NCBI GenBank assembly: GCA_030583665.1 | Contig: CP129469.1 | Span: forward strand, 1,445,043 to 1,509,042 | Reading direction: 5' to 3' | Source: Candidatus Jettenia sp. AMX2 | GTDB taxonomy: Bacteria; Planctomycetota; Brocadiia; Brocadiales; Brocadiaceae | DNA: 64,000 nt | Shown here: positions 8,331 to 18,103 of the stretch, in pieces | How positions within the stretch are numbered: the stretch's first letter is position 1 | How the letters are laid out: every line of letters begins with the position of its first letter | The notes under the pieces: generated by a model | Told to the model about the DNA's origin: nothing | The model's input: the letters and a program-made list of their open reading frames with translations, nothing else | Database searches by the model: none | Made by a program: the position numbers and the translations under genes

Positions 8331-8693
8331 GGGGCGAGGTAACCTCGCCCCTATAAGCTAAATGTATAGGAATTTCAAACTGTTAGTTCCTCCCCCTGTC
8401 TGCGTGCTGTCGCCTGCCTGAGCGAGTCCGCTCGCAGTCAGGCACAGGCAGGAAGGTTAGGTGGGAGTGAAAGGAACAATTTGTGATCACCCTCCCTTAA
8501 TCCCTCCCGTCAAGGGAGGGAAAATGTGTTTTTTTAGTCGCCGAAGACCTAATTTATTGTATAGGAATTTCAATGTTTGTTGTAGGGGCGAAGCATTTGC
8601 TGGTATTCAGTTTGAAGGTAGTCTTATATTCCGGGCAGCAAATGCTTCGCCCCTACGTGTGCCCGCATACAAAGTCGCCGAAGACCTAATTTA
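8331..8693. repeat. mosaic of intergenic palindromes and direct repeats
   Basis: The 596-bp gap 8214-8809 has no gene but several repeats. A palindrome of 10-bp arms (GGGGCGAGGT/ACCTCGCCCC) lies at 8331-8351. CCCTCCC/GGGAGGG arms lie near 8502-8520. A 15-bp direct repeat (GTATAGGAATTTCAA) is at 8364 and 8559, and a 21-bp direct repeat beginning AGTCGCCGAAGACC is at 8536 and 8673. The mix looks like several short mobile elements inserted next to one another. Confidence 0.7.
8582..8656. repeat. perfect 21-bp inverted repeat (MITE/REP-like)
   Basis: Arms 8582-8602 and 8636-8656 (GTAGGGGCGAAGCATTTGCTG and its complement, shown here in part) are perfect and are separated by 33 bases. The form is that of a short REP- or MITE-like element, and the flanking 21-bp direct repeats (8536, 8673) enclose it. 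Confidence 0.75.
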
Positions 8694-8809
8694 AAAAATT
8701 TGTACGGATTATAAAAAAATAAATATCGCTGTGTAATTCAGTTAACATCTTTTTTCTGTGAGAATCAAAGGGAATTTTTAAATAATTCTTTAGTATCTTC
8801 TAAAACAGG

Positions 8810-11563
8810 CTATTTTTTAAAATATTTTACTAATTCGACAAGGATAAAGATCAAAGAGGAAAATCCGAAAACCAAAATCCAATCCCAAAATAATAAGGGA
8901 GTTACTTTAAATATTTTTTGAAAATAAGGAAGGTAGACGATGGTTATTTGTATAACCAGCGAAAGGCTAATTGCCAGAAGGAGCTTTTTATTGGCAAAAA
9001 CACCGGTTTCGAATAACGAACGCCTCGCATTTCTGCAGTTAAAAGCGTGAAATAGCTGTGAAATAACCAATACACAAAAAGCAACTGTTCTTGCTTTATG
9101 AAGATTACCGCCTGATTCTCCTGATATTACTTCATAAAAAAACCAGTAATAAGGAGAGGAATAACCAGGAGTTGTCTTGCTTGGATTATATAATACAGAT
9201 AAGTATGCTGAAAGGGTTATGGATGCTATGAGAAAACCCTGAAAGAGGATCAATCCGCCAAGACCTTTATCAATAATTTTTTCGGTTGACCTCTTTTGCC
9301 GACGCTTCATAATGTCCTGATCTATAGTGTCAACACCAAGGGCTAATGCCGGCAGCCCGTCTGTTGCAATGTTAATCCATAATATTTGTATGGGATAGAG
9401 CGGAATAGGAAGATTAAAGAGTGAAGCAAGGAGCATTGTCATGATTTCACCCGAATTGCAGGAAAGCAGGTAGTGGATAGATTTTCTTATGTTATCATAA
9501 ATACCTCTTCCCTCTTCAACGGCAGCCACGATAGAGGCAAAATTATTATCCGTTATAATCATATCAGAGGCCTCTTTGGTAACATCAGTACCGGTAATGC
9601 CCATGGCAATACCAATACTAGCTTCCTTTACCGCAGGTGCGTCATTTACCCCGTCACCTGTCATGGCCACAACATCTCCGCGTTTTTTCCACGCACGGAC
9701 AATCCTCTGTTTATGCTCCGCAGAAACCCGCGCATACACTGCTATATTTGATACTTCTCTTTCCAATGCATCATCAGAAAGCTTGTTTAATTCCATGCCG
9801 TCAATAGTCTTTAAATTATCCTTTAAAAATCCAAGTTCTTTGCCAATTGCCTGCGCAGTGTTTTTATGATCGCCGGTGATCATTATAGTCGTTATTCCTG
9901 CCATATGACAAACAGCAACAGCGTCCTTAACCTCCGGTTTGGGTGGATCAATCATAGCCAACAATCCTGCAAATATCATATCTTTTTCTATACTTGCAGG
10001 GGTTGTCCTGACCGGTTTACGTCCGATGGGTTTGAAAGCTACCCCAAGAACGCGCAGGGCAAATCCGGCCATTTTGTCGTTTTCCTCTAAAATAGCCTTT
10101 CTGTCTTTCTTTGTCAGAGTTTTAATTACCCCATTCTTATAGATTCTCGTGCAATCTTTCAGGATAACATCAGGGGCGCCTTTTTCACAGACCAGATACG
10201 CAGAATGAGGTGTATTTCTTATTACTGACATCTTTTTCCGGTCAGAGTTGAAAGGGATTTCCGATACAGCCGGCAATATTTTTTTTAACGATTCTTTTGA
10301 AATACCAGCTTTGACGGCACCAACTAACATTGCGCCTTCTGTGGGGTCACCAATAACCTTCCAGGCAGTATTTTCCTGTTTTAAAGAAGCATTACTACAT
10401 AATACACCTATACCAAGAACTAACCTTACTGTCCTTTGGTCAATAGAGGAAAGAGGCTTATCCGAGAGGGTGATTTTTCCTTCCGGCTGGTAACCCGACC
10501 CTGAAACATCAAAGGTTTTACCACCGGAGTATATTCTTTTGATCGTCATCTCATTTTGGGTCAGGGTGCCTGTTTTATCTGTACAGATAACAGTAACACA
10601 TCCAAGGGCTTCTATCGCTGACAGTTTTCGTATTAATGCATGTCGTTTTACCATACGTTGAACCCCCAGAGCCAGGGCAATTGTTACTATCGCTGGCAAT
10701 CCTTCAGGTATTGCAGCAACTGCCAGACTTACTGATACGAGGAATGACTCAAGAAGCGGATCTTCTCTCCAGATTTCCAGGAGAAAAACGATCATTACGA
10801 TTCCCAGGCACAAATAAACCAGCTTTTTCCCAAACGTTTGAAGCCGGCGCTGGAGCGGAGTTTCTGTCTTTTCTGCTTCCTGAATAAGGTGTGCTATTTT
10901 GCCAAGTTCGGTTTGCATTCCTGTTGATACAATAATACAGGTACCTTTCCCATTTGTAACAGAGGTACCCATAAATACCATATTCTTTCTTTCACTTATG
11001 GGTGAATCAGCCCTTTGAAGTGGTACGGTGGATTTATTTACCGGTGTTGATTCGCCGGTAAGCGATGCCTCTTGTGTTTCCAGACCAAAAGAAGAATAAA
11101 GTCTGCCGTCGGCCGGAATATAATCCCCGGCCTCCAGGAAAACGACATCTCCCGGAACAATTTCCCGTGAAGGAATGGAAGAGATTTCGCCACTGCGAAT
11201 TACGGTAGAAAACGTTGCCGATAGTTTTTTCAAAGCCTCTATGGATTTTTCTGCCCGGAATTCTTCAACAAAACCAATAATGGCGTTAATGATAACAATG
11301 GCGATGATGGCCACCGCATCGTCCAGTTCTTTTACTATTCCTGAAACGATTGCCGCTGCGATTAATACCCAGATGACAAAATCGTTAAATTGCCTCAGAA
11401 AGAGAAACAGGGATGACACCCCCTTTTTTTCTTCAAGTTGGTTATACCCGTATTTCTTAAGCCTTTTTTCTGTCTCATCCCGGGTAAGTCCATTCGCGGG
11501 GTCAGTACCTAGTTCCTGTAGTATCTGCTCAATCTTTCTTGTATGCCAGGAGGGATGTTTCAT
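8810..11563 (-). CDS. P-type Ca2+-transporting ATPase (PacL/SERCA-like)
   Basis: This 917-residue protein is an ATP-driven cation pump of the inner membrane. The N-terminal cation-ATPase domain (about 1-75) is followed by TGES (169-172) in the actuator domain, PEGLP (286-290) in M4, the phosphorylated Asp in [10 protein letters not shown] (Asp329), GDPTEGA in the nucleotide domain and [10 protein letters not shown]. The ion-site residues of Ca2+ pumps are visible: Glu in PEGLP, Asn and Glu in the M5 CNSGE, and Asn plus Thr-Asp in the M6 [10 protein letters not shown]. Ca2+ is therefore the likely substrate; Mn2+ or Na+ cannot be excluded. It stands alone on the minus strand. The frame is intact and of normal length. 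Confidence 0.92.
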   Translation of the reverse strand: MKHPSWHTRKIEQILQELGTDPANGLTRDETEKRLKKYGYNQLEEKKGVSSLFLFLRQFNDFVIWVLIAAAIVSGIVKELDDAVAIIAIVIINAIIGFVEEFRAEKSIEALKKLSATFSTVIRSGEISSIPSREIVPGDVVFLEAGDYIPADGRLYSSFGLETQEASLTGESTPVNKSTVPLQRADSPISERKNMVFMGTSVTNGKGTCIIVSTGMQTELGKIAHLIQEAEKTETPLQRRLQTFGKKLVYLCLGIVMIVFLLEIWREDPLLESFLVSVSLAVAAIPEGLPAIVTIALALGVQRMVKRHALIRKLSAIEALGCVTVICTDKTGTLTQNEMTIKRIYSGGKTFDVSGSGYQPEGKITLSDKPLSSIDQRTVRLVLGIGVLCSNASLKQENTAWKVIGDPTEGAMLVGAVKAGISKESLKKILPAVSEIPFNSDRKKMSVIRNTPHSAYLVCEKGAPDVILKDCTRIYKNGVIKTLTKKDRKAILEENDKMAGFALRVLGVAFKPIGRKPVRTTPASIEKDMIFAGLLAMIDPPKPEVKDAVAVCHMAGITTIMITGDHKNTAQAIGKELGFLKDNLKTIDGMELNKLSDDALEREVSNIAVYARVSAEHKQRIVRAWKKRGDVVAMTGDGVNDAPAVKEASIGIAMGITGTDVTKEASDMIITDNNFASIVAAVEEGRGIYDNIRKSIHYLLSCNSGEIMTMLLASLFNLPIPLYPIQILWINIATDGLPALALGVDTIDQDIMKRRQKRSTEKIIDKGLGGLILFQGFLIASITLSAYLSVLYNPSKTTPGYSSPYYWFFYEVISGESGGNLHKARTVAFCVLVISQLFHAFNCRNARRSLFETGVFANKKLLLAISLSLVIQITIVYLPYFQKIFKVTPLLFWDWILVFGFSSLIFILVELVKYFKK

Positions 11564-11664
11564 TTGTAACCATTTATAATTTTTTGTGAAATACGAGATT
11601 TACTACGGCCATGCGGCGCGTGATGGGCTTGAAACAAAAATTTCCTCCGGTTCGTTCGGGTGGG

Positions 11665-11919
11665 TTAATGCCTGAAATAAACAAAAATCCTTCCAAAATT
11701 TTTGCTGTCCTTATCTATCCGGTGATAAAGCCTTTTGATGTTGGGACGATTGAGAAAACGCAAGACGGTCTTCTTTAATTGTCCGCTTCCTTTTCCAGGA
11801 ACGATTTCTACCAGAGCGGTTCTTTTCTCTACAGCCTCGAAAATAATCCGGTTCAGTTCCTTTTCAATTAGATGTCCCTGTTTGCCTATTTCATGGAGGT
11901 CGAGTTTTAATTTTGCCAT
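11665..11919 (-). CDS. Smr-domain protein (MutS2 C-terminal type)
   Basis: The protein is a stand-alone Smr domain, a small nuclease/nucleic-acid-binding fold. The signature LDLHE lies at the start and VPGKGSGQLK in the middle, and the protein ends in a basic strand with IFVYF. From the ATG at 11919 it is 84 residues and starts right at the domain; an upstream ATG (11988) would add 23 residues with no clear ribosome-binding site, so I prefer the shorter form. It lies about 100 bp upstream of the Ca2+ ATPase gene on the same strand and may be cotranscribed. The cellular target is unknown. Confidence 0.82.
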   Translation of the reverse strand: MAKLKLDLHEIGKQGHLIEKELNRIIFEAVEKRTALVEIVPGKGSGQLKKTVLRFLNRPNIKRLYHRIDKDSKNFGRIFVYFRH

Positions 11920-12190
11920 AAGTGAATATTGTACCTGAAACTTGTGCAAGTGCAACAAAGAGGTATAACTATTTAAGTATTGCTTCATAAAATCAGGAAT
12001 TACCTATCAGTGAAAATTTATCTTTAATCAGCATTTTGGTTATATTCAACCAGTTCATCGATAGTATATAAAAAGTATATATTCGTTCAAATAAATATAT
12101 ATAGTTATATTATGGATACTTACAATGTTATTTTTGTGTTCTGGTTTTTTTGGTATAAAATCTGCCTGATTTCTTTAGTGTGTATTCACG

Positions 12191-12240
12191 CTGGATATTA
12201 AGAGATATTAAGAGATATTAAGAGATATTAAGAGATATTA
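12191..12240 (+). repeat. 10-bp tandem repeat (AGAGATATTA x4 plus partial)
   Basis: Positions 12201-12240 are four exact copies of AGAGATATTA, preceded by a partial copy (GGATATTA) and followed by a degenerate one (AGTTATATTG). The array is about 90 bp upstream of the antiporter operon. The unit is close to one helical turn, so copy-number change would shift spacing without changing helical face. The rest of the 11989-12317 gap is AT-rich with nothing else clear. Confidence 0.8.
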
Positions 12241-12326
12241 AGTTATATTGTACGTTTTAATGTAAGGATATTTGAATATGGGCATATATTATTTTGTACA
12301 GGTGAATCTACCGGACGGTGGTAACA

Positions 12327-12914
12327 ATGTTCAGGCATAGTATTTTTTTGTTTATCTGCTTATTTGTTTTTTGGCTGATGCTGTCAGGTAAATTTAATGC
12401 AATGTTTATTACTATAGGGGCACTGACTTCGGCGGGCATTACCTGGATTACATTGCCATTCATGAAAATACCCTCTGCCGATGAAAAAAACGGGAAGAAG
12501 GCGTATTATGCCTTTGATTTACACCCTGTTAGATTTTTTGGCTATATGTTCTGGCTGATAAAGGAGGTTTTTATAGCAAACATCAAGGTTGCCTTGATCC
12601 TAATTAATCCCCGTCTGCCGATTGACCCGCAAATGGTAACGATAGAGATCAAGATGGACAATCCGATTGCTCATGTTGTTTTGGCAAATTCTTTTATTTT
12701 AACACCGGGAACCTTTACGGTTAGCGTGGAAAATAACCGGTACCTCCTCCACATTATAACGTCAACTCATTTATATGTTTGCACACGTGAGGTCACCGTA
12801 GAAAATAGCCGTTATACCATCCACGCCCTGACAAAAGAAGCTGCTGAAAAAGTGATAGAAGAAGGTACAAGAAAGATCGCACAGAAAAAAGTAAAAAGTG
12901 TTTTTACATCCTGA
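12327..12914 (+). CDS. mrpE: Na+/H+ antiporter subunit MrpE-like
   Basis: MrpE is a small membrane subunit of the Mrp (Mnh/Sha) antiporter complex. The protein of about 195 residues has two hydrophobic segments near the N-terminus, a loop with DLHPVRFFGYMFW, and a soluble C-terminal part with NPIAHVVLANSFILTPGT, the most conserved block of the family. The ATG at 12327 with GGTGG five bases upstream is preferred to the GTG at 12318. It opens an operon of nine closely spaced genes (E, F, G, DUF4040, B, C, D, D', small protein, D'') in the Mbh/Mrp order. Confidence 0.88.
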   Translation: MFRHSIFLFICLFVFWLMLSGKFNAMFITIGALTSAGITWITLPFMKIPSADEKNGKKAYYAFDLHPVRFFGYMFWLIKEVFIANIKVALILINPRLPIDPQMVTIEIKMDNPIAHVVLANSFILTPGTFTVSVENNRYLLHIITSTHLYVCTREVTVENSRYTIHALTKEAAEKVIEEGTRKIAQKKVKSVFTS

Positions 12915-12934
12915 TAGAGGAGATAAGTATTATT

Positions 12935-13201
12935 ATGGATACGCTTTTTTGGATCATGATTGTTGGAATAGGCCCCGTTGCACTGATGGTAATTTACCGG
13001 GTAATTCAGGGACCAACAGTCTACGACAGGCTAAACGGTTTGATTGTAATCTCCAGTGATATGATTATTATCCTGGTGATAGTCGGATACATCTTTCACC
13101 GGATAGAAATGTTTATCGATATAGCTGTTTTTTACGCTATTACCGGATTTATTACCCTCGTGGTACTGGCAAAACACCTGGATATAAAGGAGCAGTCTTA
13201 A
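12935..13201 (+). CDS. mrpF: Na+/H+ antiporter subunit MrpF-like
   Basis: The 88-residue protein has three predicted membrane helices and the family block GPTVYDRLNGL after the first helix. MrpF is a small structural subunit of the antiporter membrane arm. It follows mrpE after 20 bp and precedes mrpG by 2 bp, so it is translated from the same message. Length is normal for the family. Confidence 0.9.
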   Translation: MDTLFWIMIVGIGPVALMVIYRVIQGPTVYDRLNGLIVISSDMIIILVIVGYIFHRIEMFIDIAVFYAITGFITLVVLAKHLDIKEQS

Positions 13202-13203
13202 AT

Positions 13204-13509
13204 ATGGTGGTAGAAATAATAGCTGGTGTCTTTTTAGTTTTGGGGTTCTTTTTCAGCGTTATAGGATCAATTGGCGTTCTCAGGCTTCCCGATTTTTACA
13301 GCCGCATACATGCATCAGGGGAAACCGAGACCCTGGGCATATTTCTTATTTTTACCGGCCTGGCTATTTACGAAGGATTAACTACCACTACGGCAAAGCT
13401 GATTTTTATCATGTTTTTTCTCATAATATTTAATACCACCGGTGTTTACGTGCTGGTAAGGGCTGCTAACAGGGTTGGGCTGAAGCCTTGGGAGCGGAAG
13501 AAAGAGTAA
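13204..13509 (+). CDS. mrpG: Na+/H+ antiporter subunit MrpG-like
   Basis: This 101-residue subunit has three membrane helices and the conserved RLPDFYSRIHASGETETLG block, characteristic of MrpG/MnhG. It forms part of the ion-translocating membrane complex together with E and F. AAGGAG lies upstream of the ATG, inside the end of mrpF. The C-terminus is basic (ERKKE). Confidence 0.92.
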   Translation: MVVEIIAGVFLVLGFFFSVIGSIGVLRLPDFYSRIHASGETETLGIFLIFTGLAIYEGLTTTTAKLIFIMFFLIIFNTTGVYVLVRAANRVGLKPWERKKE

Positions 13510-13513
13510 AGAA

Positions 13514-13753
13514 ATGCTTTATTTTGAAATAATTCTCCTGATATTGACACTGATTACTACTTATGTCGCTTTGTCGGTCAAAGATTTGTTCACTGCTATT
13601 ATTTTGCTTGTATTAGCCAGCCAATTTACGATTGTCCTCTTCTTTGTCATAAATTCTCCGGAAATTGCCTTATTGGAGGCAGTTTCAGGAATATTGTTTA
13701 CCGTTTTCTACCTGATGGCTATCCGGCAGATCGGGAGGTGGGCTAAGCAATGA
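13514..13753 (+). CDS. DUF4040 subunit (MbhD-like, C-terminal MrpA fragment)
   Basis: A 79-residue, three-helix protein corresponding to the DUF4040 piece that in classical Mrp is fused within MrpA. In Mbh-type hydrogenases and some Mrp complexes it is a separate subunit (MbhD), as here. Its conserved part runs from VKDLFTAII to SPEIALLEA and carries acidic residues inside the membrane region. The last codons overlap the next gene (4 bp, ATGA). Its presence as a free gene supports the Mbh-like order of this operon. Confidence 0.8.
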   Translation: MLYFEIILLILTLITTYVALSVKDLFTAIILLVLASQFTIVLFFVINSPEIALLEAVSGILFTVFYLMAIRQIGRWAKQ

Positions 13754-14493
13754 AGAGGGTGTTGTCTGTAATTTTGCTGGGGGCCATGGCTGTTATTTTT
13801 TTCTCATCTTTATCATGGTTGCCGTCTGTTGGAGACCCCCATTCAGCGCCCAATACCCATGTTTCCCCTTATTATCTGGAAAGGAGTTATAAGGATACTG
13901 GGGCGACAAACGTAGTAACTGCCATTATCCTGGTTTACAGAGGTTTGGATACCCTCGGTGAAACCGCGGTGATTTTCATTGCCAGTGTTGCTACCATCGC
14001 AATTTTGGGTTACAAGGTAAACAACGGAAACCGGAAGAGTTCACTTGATGATAAGACAGGGTCTCACGAAGTTTTTGGCGGATTTGTTCTCAACACGGCA
14101 TATCGCTATATGGTGCCGGCGATTCTTCTGTTTGCAGTCTACATCCTTTTCCATGGGGAGTATTCTCCCGGAGGAGGTTTTCATGCCGGTGTTTTGTTTG
14201 GGCTGACGATACTTAGCTCACAGCTAATTACCGGGTATCAGCAGACGATTCTTTCGGTGAAGCTGGCTGTTTTGCTGGCCGGAATTGGTGTTTTAATCTA
14301 CGCCGTGGTAGGATTGCTCTCCTTTTTTTTCGGAGGAATTTTTCTGGAACACGGTGTGCTGCCCTTTAACATTAAGGAGATAGGGTTACAGGGGTTGAGC
14401 ATTCTCATTGTGGAAATCGGAGTTGCCATTTGTGTGATGGCTACTATTGTAGTTGTTTTTACAATCATGGATCGGAATGGTGGAAAGGAATGA
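13750..14493 (+). CDS. mrpB: MbhE-MrpB-type antiporter subunit
   Basis: The 247-residue protein has two parts. The N-terminal 100 residues resemble MbhE: one helix, a periplasmic loop with GDPHSAP and SYKDTGATNVVTAII, then GLDTLGE. The C-terminal part is MrpB/MnhB, with SPGGGFHAGV near residue 140 and four helices. In Mbh these are two genes (E and F), so this is a natural fusion. It overlaps the DUF4040 gene by 4 bp and is 6 bp from mrpC. The family assignment is secure. Confidence 0.85.
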   Translation: MKRVLSVILLGAMAVIFFSSLSWLPSVGDPHSAPNTHVSPYYLERSYKDTGATNVVTAIILVYRGLDTLGETAVIFIASVATIAILGYKVNNGNRKSSLDDKTGSHEVFGGFVLNTAYRYMVPAILLFAVYILFHGEYSPGGGFHAGVLFGLTILSSQLITGYQQTILSVKLAVLLAGIGVLIYAVVGLLSFFFGGIFLEHGVLPFNIKEIGLQGLSILIVEIGVAICVMATIVVVFTIMDRNGGKE

Positions 14494-14499
14494 TGCTCG

Positions 14500-14868
14500 A
14501 TGGCTGATTTTTTTCTTCATGGTAAACTCATCTATCTGCTGACCATGCTGCTCTTCCTGTTAGGGATTTACGGCATGGCGAGCAAGGGCAACCTGTTGAA
14601 GCAATTAATGGCTATGAATGTGATGGAGACCTCAGCGATCATTATGTTTCTTATCCTCAGCCAAAAGATTGGAGCCACAGCCCCAATTCTCATGAAAGAC
14701 ATTACCGATCCGGATCATTACGTTAATCCTTTACCTCATGCCATCATGCTGACAGCGGTTGTTGTTGGTATCAGCCTTACGGGGATAGGTTTAGCCTTGA
14801 TCAAGCGAATTGAACATGATTACGGCAGTGGCGAAGAAGATGAAATTATGAAGAGGATGCAGCAGTGA
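14500..14868 (+). CDS. mrpC: Na+/H+ antiporter subunit MrpC-like (NuoK-like)
   Basis: This 122-residue protein has three membrane helices and is homologous to complex I subunit NuoK. It contains the segment NVMETSAIIMFLI, with a membrane-embedded Glu, and DPLPHAIMLTAVV-like sequence (here NPLPHAIMLTAVV) typical of MrpC. Charged residues at the C-terminus face the cytoplasm. It overlaps the following mrpD by 4 bp. Confidence 0.9.
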   Translation: MADFFLHGKLIYLLTMLLFLLGIYGMASKGNLLKQLMAMNVMETSAIIMFLILSQKIGATAPILMKDITDPDHYVNPLPHAIMLTAVVVGISLTGIGLALIKRIEHDYGSGEEDEIMKRMQQ

Positions 14869-16484
14869 GAGAGCATTTACCGGCCCTGATTGTTATTATC
14901 CCTTTAATATCTTCCATGATAATCCTTCTGGTAGGATATTTTTCCTGCCATCTGGCCAGGTTGGTGACCGTGCTGATTACCTTTGTGACCCACATTGCGG
15001 CTGTTTTTCTCTTTATCCGGGTAATGAGAGAGGGCACACAGCATTATCATTTTGGTGGATGGCAGCCACCGTGGGGCATCGAATTTGCTGTTGATCCGGT
15101 TTCTGCTGCCCTTGCAGTGTTGATAACATTCCTGTTTTTCCTGGTTGCTGTATATAATGTTCCCTTTTTACAGCAGCTTAGCTGGGCAAAAAACAGCGCT
15201 TATCTCAGCTTGTTCTTTCTGCTGGCGGCTGGTCTGACTGGCATAGTCGTAACAGCAGACCTGTTTAATGTTTTTGTGTTCATGGAGATATCCGCGCTGT
15301 CTACCTATGTGCTTATTGCCTTTTCAGGTGGCCGCTCAAGCCTTGCCGCTTTCCGCTATTTAATTATCGGTACTATAGGTGCAAAATTTTACCTGCTGGC
15401 TGTCTGGTATTTTTATGCTATTACCGGCACCCTGAATTTTTTCGATTTGTCCGTAAAAATTGCTCCCATGATGGATTCACCTCCCGTTTTGATTGCCACT
15501 ACCTTGTTAATGACGGGTCTGGGGATAAAGATGGCCTTGTTTCCTATGCACGGCTGGATTCCTGATGCGTATACCTATGCACCTGCGCCTGTCTCAGCTA
15601 TTATCTCTGCGGTAATGACCAAGGTTCCCGCTTTTGTCCTTTTTAAATTGTTTTACAACATTATCGGGATTAGGGAAGGTCCTGTTCCTTACGTTTTAAC
15701 AGTTATTGGCATACTTGCAACAGTAGGAATGATTGCTGGTTCGGTAATGGCTCTTACCCAGCGTGAAGGAAAAAGGATGCTGGCTTATTCCAGTGTGTCA
15801 CAGATTGGCTATATAATATTGGGAATCTCCATGGGAAATATGTTAGGCCTGGTAGGTGGCTTACTCCATATCCTGAATCATGCCGTAATGAAATGCTGCC
15901 TTTTTTTTATCATGGGGGCTTTAAAATGGCGGAATAATACAGATGATCTGAGTCAGTTTAATGGCCTTGCTACCAGAATGCCCATAACCATGGCTGCCTT
16001 TACCGTTGCAGCCCTGTCTATGATAGGACTTCCACCCACCGCTGGATTTTTTAGTAAATTATATCTGATTAAAGGGGCTCTGGATGCTGGGATATGGGTT
16101 TATGTACTAGTGATTGTGGTGAGCAGTCTGTTCGGTGCGGTTTACTTTTTCCGGATTATAGAAAACGGCTATTTTGGCCTATTCCGGTCACAGGAAAATG
16201 GCTTGCATGAAGAAATGACTGGAACGCATATTACAACCATACAAAAGGCAGACAACGGCAACGGAGGTAGTAAAGAGCTGCCTGGAAGTGAACCTTCAAT
16301 AGTTCCTCCGGTACCACGCTATTTGTATGATGGGGGGAAAGGTTTTTTGAGAAGAGAGCTTCCTGTTACTATGATAATCCCTATTATTGTGCTGGCGGTA
16401 ATAGTATTACTGTCAGGGTTTTTTAATGAACTAATAGCCAGCAGGATTATCAGTCCGTTTTCTGTGTGGAAGGAGTTAAGGTGA
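14865..16484 (+). CDS. mrpD: antiporter subunit MrpD-like 1 (NuoM/NuoN family)
   Basis: The 539-residue protein belongs to the antiporter-like subunits shared by Mrp, Mbh and complex I. Some 14 helices are expected. The key charged residues are present: Glu141 in FMEISALS (TM5), Lys222 in GLGIKMALFP (TM7), His229 in the P-M-H-G-W loop and Lys253 in AVMTKV. An insert near 430-480 (a polar stretch rich in Asn, Gly, Glu and Pro) separates the last helices and is unusual in length. The GTG start (14865) lies within the end of mrpC. It conducts H+ or Na+ in concert with the other subunits. Confidence 0.9.
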   Translation: MREHLPALIVIIPLISSMIILLVGYFSCHLARLVTVLITFVTHIAAVFLFIRVMREGTQHYHFGGWQPPWGIEFAVDPVSAALAVLITFLFFLVAVYNVPFLQQLSWAKNSAYLSLFFLLAAGLTGIVVTADLFNVFVFMEISALSTYVLIAFSGGRSSLAAFRYLIIGTIGAKFYLLAVWYFYAITGTLNFFDLSVKIAPMMDSPPVLIATTLLMTGLGIKMALFPMHGWIPDAYTYAPAPVSAIISAVMTKVPAFVLFKLFYNIIGIREGPVPYVLTVIGILATVGMIAGSVMALTQREGKRMLAYSSVSQIGYIILGISMGNMLGLVGGLLHILNHAVMKCCLFFIMGALKWRNNTDDLSQFNGLATRMPITMAAFTVAALSMIGLPPTAGFFSKLYLIKGALDAGIWVYVLVIVVSSLFGAVYFFRIIENGYFGLFRSQENGLHEEMTGTHITTIQKADNGNGGSKELPGSEPSIVPPVPRYLYDGGKGFLRRELPVTMIIPIIVLAVIVLLSGFFNELIASRIISPFSVWKELR

Positions 16485-17986
16485 TGGAATACTTGTTTGC
16501 TTTGGAGATACGACCTGTTGCTGCCATTTTGGTATCAATACTGGCCGTCATTTTAATCCTGGCCAGCAGTAAAAGGCCCAATCTGCGTGAATTCTGGACC
16601 CTTGCGGCATCTGTTGTAAAGATAGCCATTGTCTTTTCTATGTTACCGGCAGTTCTTTCTGGTCATATTATCGAAACGACACCATTTTATTTATCTAAGG
16701 AGATATATTTTCATCTTAGGGTAGACGCGGCAGGGATGCTCTTTGCCGGCCTGGCTTCAATCTTGTGGCTGCTTACTTCGGTTTTTTCCATTGGTTATAT
16801 GCGCCGGTTGAAAGAAAAACACCAGACCGGTTATTATGCCTCTTTTGCCCTGGCCCTTTCTTCTGTAATGGGGATTGCCTTTTCTGCAAACCTGTTGACC
16901 TTTTTTATATTTTATGAGATTCTCACTCTGGCTACCTATCCCCTTGTAGTTCACAAGAGGACAAAAGAGGCTGTAAATGCCGGACGCAAGTACCTGGCAT
17001 ATACCCTTGCTGGCGGGCAGGTTCTTCTTGCAGGGATTGTTGGGGTTTATATGCTGGGGGGAGATGTAAGTTTCCGTCCGGGTGGTATTTTAAACGGAGA
17101 AATGGCATCACTATCTTCCCTGAGGATTCTTTTCTTCCTGTTGTTCACAGGTGTGGCGGTTAAGGCTGGTGTCATGCCCTTTCACGGCTGGCTTCCTACT
17201 GCAATGATAGCACCAACCCCTGTCAGTGCATTATTACATGCAGTGGCGGTGGTTAAAGCCGGTGCCTTCGGAATATATCGCATTGTAGGGTATACCTTTG
17301 GTCCTGAGTTGTTCGTAGAAATAGGTGCGGCTGCCGTGGTGACGTGGCTTGCTACTTTTACCATCATTGCTTCTTCCCTGATTGCCATGAGACATGATCA
17401 TTTAAAACGCCGGCTTGCCTATTCCACCATTGGTCAGCTTTCGTACATTGTTTTAGGGATTTCCTTTGCTACGCAGGCAGGTTCCCTGGGGGCAGGATTC
17501 CACATACCAGCCCACGCCTTTATGAAGATCACCCTGTTTTTTTGTGCCGGAGCCATTTACGCCGGTACCGGTCTGGATAAGATAAGTGCCATGAGAGGAC
17601 TTGGGAAAAAAATGCCGTTTACCTTTATAGCCTTTACCGTTTGTTCTCTGGGTATTGCCGGCCTTCCTTTGCTTGCGGGCTTTGTCAGCAAATTTAACCT
17701 GACCCTTAGTGCATTAGAAAGCGGACAGGGATTGTTTATTGCCGTTTTGATTGCCAGTGCATTGCTGAGCATGTCTTATTTGCTGCCTGTCGTTCAAATG
17801 GCTTTTTTCCGTATCGGGATGCCTGATTTTAGCCGGTTTCCTGATATAAGAATAGCCGGCGCTGCTATGCTGATACCTTTGTTGCTTACAGCTCTTTTTT
17901 CGTTTATTTTAGGCACTTACCCTGATTTTCTCGTGTATTTTTACCGGCTGGCGCTTATAGCAGCAAATAGTGTTACGGCATATTAG
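16484..17986 (+). CDS. antiporter subunit 2 (NuoL/MrpA-N / MrpD family)
   Basis: This second antiporter-like protein is about 500 residues long. It has Glu in FFIFYEILTLATYP, Lys in GVAVKAGVMPFHGWLP and the block APTPVSALLHAVAVVKAG. The LLHA..VVKAG form is closer to NuoL and the N-terminal part of MrpA than to MrpD, though it lacks the long C-terminal extension of MrpA. The ATG at 16484 overlaps the stop of the previous gene by one base and has AAGGAG 8 bp upstream; a GTG at 16466 is less likely. The subunit probably forms a further ion channel in the membrane arm. Confidence 0.87.
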   Translation: MEYLFALEIRPVAAILVSILAVILILASSKRPNLREFWTLAASVVKIAIVFSMLPAVLSGHIIETTPFYLSKEIYFHLRVDAAGMLFAGLASILWLLTSVFSIGYMRRLKEKHQTGYYASFALALSSVMGIAFSANLLTFFIFYEILTLATYPLVVHKRTKEAVNAGRKYLAYTLAGGQVLLAGIVGVYMLGGDVSFRPGGILNGEMASLSSLRILFFLLFTGVAVKAGVMPFHGWLPTAMIAPTPVSALLHAVAVVKAGAFGIYRIVGYTFGPELFVEIGAAAVVTWLATFTIIASSLIAMRHDHLKRRLAYSTIGQLSYIVLGISFATQAGSLGAGFHIPAHAFMKITLFFCAGAIYAGTGLDKISAMRGLGKKMPFTFIAFTVCSLGIAGLPLLAGFVSKFNLTLSALESGQGLFIAVLIASALLSMSYLLPVVQMAFFRIGMPDFSRFPDIRIAGAAMLIPLLLTALFSFILGTYPDFLVYFYRLALIAANSVTAY

Positions 17987-18031
17987 TGAAAATGAAACAG
18001 AGTGAAGGAATAAGGAAACAAAGGTTATAAA

Positions 18032-18103
18032 ATGGAAAAAAATATAAACTTATTCTATCAACAGGGAGAAAAATCTGAAAAGGAGGATAAAATTTGGACA
18101 TGA
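18032..18103 (+). CDS. possible 23-residue leader ORF
   Basis: An ATG at 18032 opens 23 codons (MEKNINLFYQ...) ending in TGA within ATGATG of the next gene. The next gene's AGGAGG site is inside this ORF. Translational coupling is possible, but there is no clear ribosome-binding site for the leader, so it may be chance. Confidence 0.2.
   Translation: MEKNINLFYQQGEKSEKEDKIWT

Noticed and set aside
12000..12320. CRISPR-like array suggested by the tandem AGAGATATTA repeats
   Set aside because: The repeats are contiguous 10-bp units with no spacers, so they are a simple tandem repeat and not a CRISPR array.
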